From: Flavobacterium sp.
Lineage (GTDB): Bacteria; Bacteroidota; Bacteroidia; Flavobacteriales; Flavobacteriaceae
Reading direction: 5' to 3'
Length of the DNA stretch: 6,179 nt
Assembly (NCBI GenBank): GCA_024642295.1
Contig: JAHEBK010000112.1
Location: 1 to 6,179, forward strand
A program made the translations under genes and the position numbers. The notes under the pieces are model-generated. The model searched no databases and was not told where the DNA came from. It saw only the letters and a program-made list of their open reading frames with translations. Within the stretch, counting starts at the first letter, position 1; each line of letters begins with the position of its first letter. Of the stretch, positions 1 to 5,126 are shown one piece after another.

Positions 1-1068
1 GAATATTATAAATATATAAAAGATTCAAAAAATGCTTTGAAATATTGCAATGAAGCCTTGAATATTGCGCGTCAAACTAAAAACAATAGAAATGTTTTAG
101 AGCCTCTTAAACAATTAGCAGTACTAGAGCCTAAAAATGCAGCTATCTATACTAAAGAATACGTGCATATTAGTGATAGTTTACAAAAAGTAGAACGGGC
201 TATGGGGAATAAATTCACCCGAATTGAATATGAAACAGATAAGATAAAAGGAGAATACTCTGATTTGGAGCTTAAAAACCGTAATTTGGTGTATTTCTTT
301 AGTGGGTTAATAATGTTGGGAATGTTTGTGTATATCATTAAAGCTCAAAAAACAAAAACAAGAGAATTACTTTATAAACAACAACAACAAAAAGCAAACG
401 AAGATATTTACAACTTGATGATCAATCAGCAACATGCTATTGATGCTAATCGTGTGGAGGAGAAAAAACGAGTTGCTCAAGAATTACATGATGGAGTTTT
501 AGGAAGAATGTTTGGCGTGAGAATGAATTTAGACAGCTTGAATAAGTTTAATGACGACATGGCAGTTGAGCAAAGGAACGCTTATATTGTAGAACTTAAA
601 AATATAGAACAAGATATTCGTGAAATTTCTCATGATTTGAATAGGGAAAAATCAGAATTAATTAATAACTTCGTAGCAATTGTTGATAATTTATTTGAAG
701 AACAACGTAAAACCTTTCCTTCTAAATTAATTTCTAATATAGATGCTACTATTAAATGGGACTTAATGTCGAATGCTGTTAAGATTAATGTGTTCCGAAT
801 TATTCAAGAATCCATTCAAAATATTAATAAATACGCTCAAGCTGAAACTATTACAGTTGAATTGAAAAAAACGGAAGGAAATTTAAGACTAGTTATTAAG
901 GATAACGGTATCGGCTTTAATACTAAATTAAAAAAGAAAGGTATAGGAGTTCAAAATATGATTTCTAGAACTAAAGAATGTAATGGAGAATTTAATATAA
1001 AATCAAAACCAGGTAAGGGTACAGAAATTACTGTTTTAATCCCAATCGAAAATCAAATACTATCGTAA
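1..1068 (+). CDS. TPR-containing membrane sensor histidine kinase, HisKA_3 (NarL/DesK-like) type, 5'-truncated
   Basis: The frame is open from base 1, so the true start lies upstream; the TTG at 37 is only an internal Leu codon. Residues below are counted from that TTG. Residues 1-55, plus the codons before them, look like the last TPR repeats, with the pattern ALxYCNEALNIA. A single membrane helix follows at about 83-101, then a Gln-rich coiled linker with QQQQ at 115-118. The dimerisation/phosphoacceptor helix carries ELHDG with the predicted phosphorylated His at 151. The HATPase domain shows an N-box around N263, DNGIGF at 289-294, and a G-rich motif KGIGVQNM at 301-308. The TPRs are probably periplasmic and the kinase cytoplasmic, as inferred from family architecture. 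It should autophosphorylate and pass phosphate to the regulator encoded one base downstream. Family and role are confident; the signal is unknown. Confidence 0.93.
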   Translation, partial: EYYKYIKDSKNALKYCNEALNIARQTKNNRNVLEPLKQLAVLEPKNAAIYTKEYVHISDSLQKVERAMGNKFTRIEYETDKIKGEYSDLELKNRNLVYFFSGLIMLGMFVYIIKAQKTKTRELLYKQQQQKANEDIYNLMINQQHAIDANRVEEKKRVAQELHDGVLGRMFGVRMNLDSLNKFNDDMAVEQRNAYIVELKNIEQDIREISHDLNREKSELINNFVAIVDNLFEEQRKTFPSKLISNIDATIKWDLMSNAVKINVFRIIQESIQNINKYAQAETITVELKKTEGNLRLVIKDNGIGFNTKLKKKGIGVQNMISRTKECNGEFNIKSKPGKGTEITVLIPIENQILS

Positions 1069-1069
1069 A

Positions 1070-1759
1070 ATGAGTGCGGAATCAGCTTCTACTACTAAAA
1101 TTAAAAATAACATATTAATTGTTGATGATCATCCTTTTATTATACAAGGATATAAAAATGCAATAACGAGATACGAACCAGAGAAGTTTGAGTTTACGAT
1201 ATCGGAAGCCAAAGATTGTGAATCAGCCTATAATGTTATTACGCATCCTGAATCTTCTTTTGATATTGCTTTTTTAGATATTAGTATGCCTTCTTATGAA
1301 GAAAAAAATCTATATTCTGGAGAAGATTTAGCAAAATTGATTTTGGAATGCATGCCTGATTGTAAGATTATTATGCTAACCATGTTTACAGAGTTTTTAA
1401 AACTGAAAACATTAATCAGCAAGGTAAATCCAAAAGGATTAGTAATCAAAAATGATTTAACTTTTGATGAGTTGATACTTGCATTTGATAAAGTAATAAA
1501 AAACAAGGTCTATTATAGTAAGTCTATTTTAGAAATGTTAGAATCTCATGATAACACCATTGAAATTGATTTGTTTGACAAACAAATTTTATTTCATTTG
1601 TCTAAAGAGACAAAAACGAATGACCTTACTCAATACATTCCAATTTCATTGAATGCCATTGAAGCTCGAAAATTAAATCTTAAAGAATTATTGAATATTA
1701 TTGATGGTAGTGATGCTGATCTTGTAAAAGCTGCTAAAAACAAAGGGTTGATCTTTTAA
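1070..1759 (+). CDS. Response regulator, receiver domain plus diverged LuxR-like HTH
   Basis: The 229-residue protein begins with a receiver domain at about 14-135. It has the acidic pair D19-D20 (VDDHP), predicted phosphoacceptor D70 (FLDISMP), T104 and the conserved Lys K127. An acidic/aromatic stretch at 75-86 (SYEEKNLYSGED) forms a longer loop than usual after the phosphorylation site. The C-terminal part (about 165-210) occupies the place of a LuxR/NarL helix-turn-helix, with a helical pattern through LSKETKTNDL and SLNAIEARK, but it lacks the usual NKEIA-type recognition signature. A short acidic/basic tail ends the protein. The ATG follows the kinase stop by one base, so the two are surely co-transcribed and probably translationally coupled. 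This is the cognate partner of the kinase and a likely transcription regulator; DNA binding is inferred from position and faint similarity only. Confidence 0.9.
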   Translation: MSAESASTTKIKNNILIVDDHPFIIQGYKNAITRYEPEKFEFTISEAKDCESAYNVITHPESSFDIAFLDISMPSYEEKNLYSGEDLAKLILECMPDCKIIMLTMFTEFLKLKTLISKVNPKGLVIKNDLTFDELILAFDKVIKNKVYYSKSILEMLESHDNTIEIDLFDKQILFHLSKETKTNDLTQYIPISLNAIEARKLNLKELLNIIDGSDADLVKAAKNKGLIF

Positions 1760-1783
1760 TTTTAATTATTATATAGAATTAGG

Positions 1784-1815
1784 AAAAGGCTGTGCTAATT
1801 TAGGCAGCCTTTTTT
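1784..1815 (+). terminator. Rho-independent terminator of the two-component operon
   Basis: AAAAGGCTG (1784-1792) pairs perfectly with CAGCCTTTT (1805-1813) around a 12-base loop, and the T-run continues to 1815. It starts 24 bases after the response regulator stop, which makes it the natural end of the kinase-regulator transcript. It also separates that operon from the membrane-protein gene starting at 1868. Confidence 0.85.
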
Positions 1816-1832
1816 AGTTTAGTAATTTTCAG

Positions 1833-1862
1833 TTAGTACCCCAATTTTAATTTGTTTCTTTG
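1833..1862 (+). promoter_or_regulatory. Candidate Bacteroidota promoter for the membrane protein/glycosyltransferase pair
   Basis: A promoter is expected here because a terminator lies just upstream. TTTCTTTG (1855-1862) partly fits the TAnnTTTG -7 box, with a TTA at 1833-1835 about 19 bases upstream as a weak -33 element. A second partial -7 match is TTAATTTG at 1847-1854. If the first is used, transcription would start almost at the ATG (1868), giving a nearly leaderless mRNA. Neither match is complete, so the exact site is uncertain. Confidence 0.25.
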
Positions 1863-1867
1863 TATCA

Positions 1868-2827
1868 ATGATTTCTATTTCACAAAACACAAAACAATTT
1901 TTAGTACTTCTAATCAAACTTTTGATTGTAGGTGGTGCCTTTTATTTTATTTATAACCAACTGGCAAACAACGATAAGTTGGATTGGGTTCAGTTTACTG
2001 TATTATTTAAAAAAAATCAATCGGTTGTTGGGATAGCTTTTATTCTGTTACTGAGTGTGTTGAATCGTTATTTCGAAATTTTAAAATGGAAAAATCTAGT
2101 TTCTCATATTCAGCCAATTACTGTTGGAGAATCTACTAAACAAGTTTTAGCCGCTTTAACGGCTGGAGTTTTTACACCTAATGGAGTGGGAGAATATGCT
2201 GGTAAAGTGCTGTATTTTAGTAAACAAAATGCTAAAAAAATAGTTTTTTTGAACCTAATTTGTAATGGAATCCAGATGGTTCTGACAATTGTTTTTGGTC
2301 TTTTTGGATTATTGTATTTCAATGCTTTGTTCCAAATCATAACACCTAAAACTGTTGGATTCCTTTTTGGAATTTTAATTCTTTTTCTTCTTTTTCTATT
2401 CTTTTTTAAAAAAATCACTGTGAAAGGATATTCTATTGAAAGACTTATCCACAAAATAAATGCAATTCCTAAGGCAATTCATCAACGAAATATATTTTTA
2501 GGATGTTGTCGATATCTGGTTTTTTCACATCAATATTATTTTTTGTTTTTGGCTTTTGATGTTGATTTGCCTTATTTTACCTTAATGGCGGCAGTTACCA
2601 GTGTTTATTTCTTAGCCTCTTCTTTACCTAGTTTTCAGTTTTTAGAATTTGCTGTCAAAGGGAGTGTGGCTTTGTTTTTCTTTGGTGTTTTGGGCGTTAA
2701 CGAATGGATAATTATTTTTGTTTCGACATTAATGTGGTTTTTGAATGTCGTTATTCCAGTAGTTATCGGTAGTTATTATGTGCTCAATTTTAAAAGCACG
2801 CTGTCAAATTCATCTGTTGAGGTATGA
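1868..2827 (+). CDS. LPG_synthase_TM / UPF0104-type flippase-like integral membrane protein
   Basis: This 319-residue, very hydrophobic protein has roughly seven to nine predicted membrane segments, for example about 11-29, 53-66, 126-150, 164-180, 208-230, 236-256 and 282-306. Family signatures are TPNGVGEYAGK at 103-113, matching the TPxxxGE motif of the family (the transmembrane part of MprF-like proteins and archaeal AglD relatives), and a second signature SSLPSFQFLEFAVKGS at 251-266 with the conserved Pro and Glu. There is no C-terminal aminoacyl-transferase domain, so it is not a full MprF. Members are thought to move or present lipids or lipid-linked sugars across the inner membrane. 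The ATG at 1868 is the first start in frame and puts a short polar N-tail before helix 1. Its stop overlaps the next gene's start (ATGA), so it probably acts with that glycosyltransferase. Family assignment is good; the substrate is unknown. Confidence 0.83.
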   Translation: MISISQNTKQFLVLLIKLLIVGGAFYFIYNQLANNDKLDWVQFTVLFKKNQSVVGIAFILLLSVLNRYFEILKWKNLVSHIQPITVGESTKQVLAALTAGVFTPNGVGEYAGKVLYFSKQNAKKIVFLNLICNGIQMVLTIVFGLFGLLYFNALFQIITPKTVGFLFGILILFLLFLFFFKKITVKGYSIERLIHKINAIPKAIHQRNIFLGCCRYLVFSHQYYFLFLAFDVDLPYFTLMAAVTSVYFLASSLPSFQFLEFAVKGSVALFFFGVLGVNEWIIIFVSTLMWFLNVVIPVVIGSYYVLNFKSTLSNSSVEV

Positions 2828-3924
2828 TACTACTTTTGTTTGGTTTCATAATTTATTACGCTGCTATTATAGGATTGAGTTATGGTTTCTCTAAAATCCC
2901 TTTTTTTGAAAATTCAGGTATGCCACCTAGAACAAAATTTACGATTATAGTCCCATTTCGTGATGAAGTAGATAATTTACCCATTCTTTTAAATAGTATT
3001 TCAAAATTAAATTACCCTATTGAATTCTTAAATGTAATTTTGGTAGACGATGAATCAAAGGAAGCATTTCGAATACCAAATTTTAAATTTCAAGTTTCAA
3101 TTATAAAAAACAATCGAATTTCAAATTCCCCTAAGAAAGATGCTATTACTACTGCAATGCAAAGTGTAATAACGGACTGGGTGATTACTACCGATGCAGA
3201 TTGTATCGTACCTGAAAACTGGTTGCTGACGTTTGATAATTATATTCAGAAAAATCAGGTCGAAATGCTGGCGGGAGCGGTAACTTATCAAGTCCAAAAT
3301 TCCTTTTTGCATCATTTCCAACAATTAGATTTGGTGAGTTTGCAAGGGGCTACAATTGGAAGTTTTGGGCTTGGACTAGGATTTATGTGTAATGGGGCTA
3401 ATTTTGGCTATACAAAACCTTTTTTTCATAAACTAAATGGTTTTGAGGGTAACGATACAATTGCCAGTGGTGATGATGTTTTTTTATTGCAAAAAGCGAT
3501 GGTTCAAGCACCAGAAAAAGTACATTATTTAAAATCAAAAGAGGTTATTGTTACTACACAACCAGTCGATAGTTGGAGGTCATTGTTTTACCAAAGAGTA
3601 CGGTGGGCATCTAAAACAGTTTCTTATAAGAGTTGGTTTGGTAAAGCTTTGGGATTAGTTGTTTTTACTGGGAATCTAAGTTGGATTTTTAGTTTTGGAT
3701 TTTGGATTTTGGATTTTTATTCTGTTCAATTTTTCTTTTTTGTTACGCTTTTAAAATTTTTGGTAGATTTTACTTTAATTTATAGAACCAATCGTTTTTT
3801 GACTAAAAACAGTATGCGTTTTTTGATTTTAAGTAGTCTTTTTTATCCTTTTTTTAGTGTATGCGTAGCCTTATATAGTTTGTTTGGGAAGTACGAATGG
3901 AAAGGGAGGGTTTTGAATAAATGA
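2824..3924 (+). CDS. Membrane-anchored family 2 glycosyltransferase (QxxRW type)
   Basis: The 366-residue protein has an N-terminal membrane helix at about 2-20, a GT-A catalytic domain at about 38-265, and hydrophobic C-terminal helices around 275-298, 300-318 and 331-353. Catalytic landmarks are IIVPFRDE (41-48), the nucleotide-sugar-binding VDDES (74-78), the metal-binding DAD (124-126), GDD (216-218) as the acceptor-side acidic motif, and QRVRW (257-261), which is the QxxRW motif of synthase-like GT2 enzymes. A WKGR motif lies near the C-terminus (359-362). It likely transfers sugar from a nucleotide sugar to a lipid or growing glycan on the cytoplasmic face of the inner membrane. Its ATG overlaps the TGA of the preceding flippase-like gene, indicating translational coupling. 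The sugar, the acceptor, and whether it is processive cannot be told from sequence alone. Confidence 0.88.
   Translation: MILLLFGFIIYYAAIIGLSYGFSKIPFFENSGMPPRTKFTIIVPFRDEVDNLPILLNSISKLNYPIEFLNVILVDDESKEAFRIPNFKFQVSIIKNNRISNSPKKDAITTAMQSVITDWVITTDADCIVPENWLLTFDNYIQKNQVEMLAGAVTYQVQNSFLHHFQQLDLVSLQGATIGSFGLGLGFMCNGANFGYTKPFFHKLNGFEGNDTIASGDDVFLLQKAMVQAPEKVHYLKSKEVIVTTQPVDSWRSLFYQRVRWASKTVSYKSWFGKALGLVVFTGNLSWIFSFGFWILDFYSVQFFFFVTLLKFLVDFTLIYRTNRFLTKNSMRFLILSSLFYPFFSVCVALYSLFGKYEWKGRVLNK
3693..3718 (+). repeat. Heptanucleotide tandem repeat within the glycosyltransferase gene
   Basis: TTTTGGA occurs three times in succession (3693-3713), followed by TTTTT that begins a fourth, broken copy. It encodes part of an aromatic membrane helix (around FGFWILDF, residues 291-298). 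As 7 is not a multiple of 3, gain or loss of a unit would shift the reading frame. Confidence 0.8.
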
Positions 3925-3927
3925 TTA

Positions 3928-3959
3928 TTAGAGTGAAAACACTCGCTAAATCAATTTTT
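3928..3959. terminator. Weak hairpin between convergent genes, possible shared terminator
   Basis: GAGTG (3931-3935) and CACTC (3940-3944) form a perfect 5-bp stem with an AAAA loop. It is extendable by TTA/TAA (3928-3930 with 3947-3949) across a two-base bulge. A T-run at 3955-3959 follows on the + strand, but ten bases after the core stem, which is not canonical. It occupies the 38-base gap between the glycosyltransferase stop and the stop of the convergent lipoprotein gene, so it may serve both. Confidence 0.4.
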
Positions 3960-3962
3960 AGA

Positions 3963-4436
3963 TTATTCTACTTTGATAATTACAGGTAATATGAATTGTG
4001 TTTTAACAGGTATACCGTGTTTGATTGCGGGATTTACTTTGGGAAAACCAACCAATCTTCGTTTCAGTATACTGTCAATTTTAATAGTGTCATAGGTTAC
4101 AGAGTCTTTAGGAAATAAAGGTTCAAATTGTATTCTGGAAGTAGGATATACAGTTACTTTTACCTCTATTGTGTCTAATTCAGGATATAAAGTGGAAAGG
4201 GTGTCAAATTGAATTTTTTCTTGAATCAACTCTGTTAAATACTGAAAAAAACATTGTTGTCTTTCTAATTTCCCATCTACTTTATTACAATCAGCAAAAG
4301 AGGGGTACTCATCGACTTCTTTCCAGTTAATGGATTTTAATTCCTTTTGCAATAATTCCTTTTCCGAGGGTATTTTCTTGTCGATAAATTGACAAGAAGT
4401 AATAAGAATTAAAAGTAAAAAGTAATAGTGCTTCAA
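3963..4436 (-). CDS. Small lipoprotein with TonB C-terminal-domain-like region, hypothetical
   Basis: With a TTG start at 4436 the product is 157 residues. It has a short basic N-tail (MKH), a hydrophobic stretch at 4-12 and the lipobox ITSC ending in C15, a clear signal peptidase II lipoprotein signal. The mature part has a charged helix (about 24-43), then a stretch with PSFADC (C50) and QQCF (C62) that resembles the paired-cysteine region seen before the TonB C-terminal domain in many flavobacterial proteins. From about 88 to 157 the alternating strand pattern (IEVKVTVYPTSRI) and the ending GxPVKTQFILPVIIKV look like a TonB_C fold, where the typical tail is GKPVxVxYxLPIxF. The frame continues to an ATG at 4556, but those 40 codons would cover the mscL terminator and a candidate promoter and would bury the signal peptide, so TTG is preferred. 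It is probably periplasm-facing and lipid-anchored. The function is unknown; the TonB likeness is by eye only. Confidence 0.72.
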   Translation of the reverse strand: MKHYYFLLLILITSCQFIDKKIPSEKELLQKELKSINWKEVDEYPSFADCNKVDGKLERQQCFFQYLTELIQEKIQFDTLSTLYPELDTIEVKVTVYPTSRIQFEPLFPKDSVTYDTIKIDSILKRRLVGFPKVNPAIKHGIPVKTQFILPVIIKVE

Positions 4437-4467
4437 AGTGTTGAATTTCAATTGGTATATTAAAGTA

Positions 4468-4497
4468 TAAAAATACAATTTTTTATGAGTTTCAAAA
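4468..4497 (-). promoter_or_regulatory. Candidate Bacteroidota promoter of the lipoprotein gene
   Basis: Read on the minus strand, TTTTG (complement of 4493-4497) is followed after 17 bases by TATTTTTA (complement of 4468-4475), which matches TAnnTTTG at all but the last base. Transcription would begin near 4461-4464, giving a leader of about 25 bases before the TTG at 4436. This placement fits the short lipoprotein model and rules against translation from the ATG at 4556. Confidence 0.45.
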
Positions 4498-4536
4498 TGA
4501 ATAGCAGTATTTTTTGTTTTGAAAATTTTATATTTT

Positions 4537-4570
4537 AAAAAGAAAAACCGCCTCAATTAAGAAGCGGTTT
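4537..4570 (-). terminator. Strong Rho-independent terminator of mscL
   Basis: On the minus strand AAACCGC (complement of 4564-4570) pairs with GCGGTTT (complement of 4545-4551), and the T-tract runs on as TTTTTCTTTTT (4547 down to 4537). A further two pairs inside the loop are possible across one mismatch. It begins 49 bases after the mscL stop codon. It lies inside the 5' extension of the lipoprotein reading frame, which argues that the extension is not translated. Confidence 0.85.
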
Positions 4571-4573
4571 AGT

Positions 4574-4590
4574 CCTGAAATAATTTCAGG
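4574..4590 (-). repeat. Perfect inverted repeat in the mscL 3' untranslated region
   Basis: CCTGAAA (4574-4580) and TTTCAGG (4584-4590) form a 7-bp hairpin with a three-base loop. In the mscL transcript it lies between the stop codon and the terminator hairpin, three bases ahead of the latter. It has no T-tract of its own, so it is more likely an mRNA-stabilising or accessory structure than a terminator. Confidence 0.7.
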
Positions 4591-4619
4591 ATAAATTAGA
4601 ATATATAATGTAGCGGAAA

Positions 4620-5039
4620 TTACTTTTTTAATAAATCTCTAATTTGTGTTAATAATTCTTCTTGTGAAGGCCCTGCTGGAGGAGCTGGTGCTGCTATTTT
4701 TTCTTTCTTTTTCATCGCTTCGGCTGCTCTTAAAACAACAAAAACAAAGAACGCAATAATTACAAAATTAATGGTAGCTTGTACTAAGTTTCCATATGTT
4801 AATACTGCTGCACCCGCCTCTTTGGCTGCGTCAAGGGTTTCGTACGAATTTCCATCAAGTGAAATAAATTTAGTTGTAAAATCAACTCCTCCTGTAAGTA
4901 AACCTACAATTGGCATGATAATGTCTTCAACCGCTGAACCGATTACTTTACCGAAGGCACCTCCAATTACTACAGCTGTTGCTAAGCTTAATACGTCTCC
5001 CTTCATTAAAGAAGCTTTAAAATCGCTAAAAAATCCCAT
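4620..5039 (-). CDS. mscL: Large-conductance mechanosensitive channel MscL
   Basis: The 139-residue protein is full length for MscL (E. coli about 136). It shows the amphipathic N-terminal helix ([14 protein letters not shown]), first membrane helix at about 16-45 with the conserved GGAFGKVI and [13 protein letters not shown] (39-51), a periplasmic loop (52-79), second helix at about 80-105 ([20 protein letters not shown]), a charged KKKEK cluster, a Pro/Ala linker, and the C-terminal bundle helix ending [13 protein letters not shown]. It forms a homopentameric inner-membrane pore that opens under membrane tension and releases solutes in hypo-osmotic shock. Aligned by offset with E. coli, the pore-lining L19 and V23 are kept while the Gly at 22 is Ala. 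The loop is several residues longer than in E. coli. The ATG at 5039 matches family starts. It lies 87 bases downstream of alr and ends at its own terminator. No clear Shine-Dalgarno is seen, as usual in this phylum. Confidence 0.97.
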   Translation of the reverse strand: MGFFSDFKASLMKGDVLSLATAVVIGGAFGKVIGSAVEDIIMPIVGLLTGGVDFTTKFISLDGNSYETLDAAKEAGAAVLTYGNLVQATINFVIIAFFVFVVLRAAEAMKKKEKIAAPAPPAGPSQEELLTQIRDLLKK

Positions 5040-5072
5040 ATATATTATCTTTATTTAGTTAAACTTGAAAAC

Positions 5073-5079
5073 CAAAGTA
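5073..5079 (-). promoter_or_regulatory. Weak candidate -7 element upstream of mscL
   Basis: On the minus strand TACTTTG (complement of 5073-5079) resembles a one-base-short TAnnTTTG box and would place a transcript start about 27 bases before the mscL ATG. I see no TTG at the expected -33 distance; that space is filled by the 13-bp direct repeats. Co-transcription from alr is the alternative. Confidence 0.25.
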
Positions 5080-5080
5080 C

Positions 5081-5112
5081 AAATATTTTCAGTATTATTA
5101 AATATTTTCAGT
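5081..5112. repeat. 13-bp perfect direct repeat in the alr-mscL gap
   Basis: AAATATTTTCAGT occurs at 5081-5093 and again at 5100-5112, separated by ATTATT, a 19-bp period. Each copy holds the self-complementary core AAATATTT. The pair lies just upstream of the candidate mscL -7 element, a position suitable for a regulator. An AT-rich chance duplication is also possible. Confidence 0.75.
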
Positions 5113-5126
5113 CCGAAAAGTCATAT

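Noticed and set aside
37..39. TTG as start of the sensor kinase
   Set aside because: The frame is open to base 1 and the upstream codons continue the TPR pattern, so this is an internal Leu codon.
388..400. CAA-rich run encoding Gln in the kinase linker as a possible microsatellite
   Set aside because: It is short, in frame, and typical of a coiled linker after a membrane helix; unit changes would be silent for the frame.
1760..1867. Possible small gene or riboswitch between the response regulator and the membrane protein
   Set aside because: Only a terminator and a weak promoter-like stretch are visible. No open frame of note and no structured leader.
2110..2454. 114-codon open frame on the minus strand within the flippase-like gene
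   Set aside because: It mirrors a hydrophobic gene rich in T-ending codons, has no recognisable domain, and would be antisense to a strongly supported family member.
4771..5058. 95-codon open frame on the + strand over mscL
   Set aside because: It is antisense to a clear full-length MscL, and its composition follows the reverse complement of the mscL codons. No start signal or family resemblance is visible.
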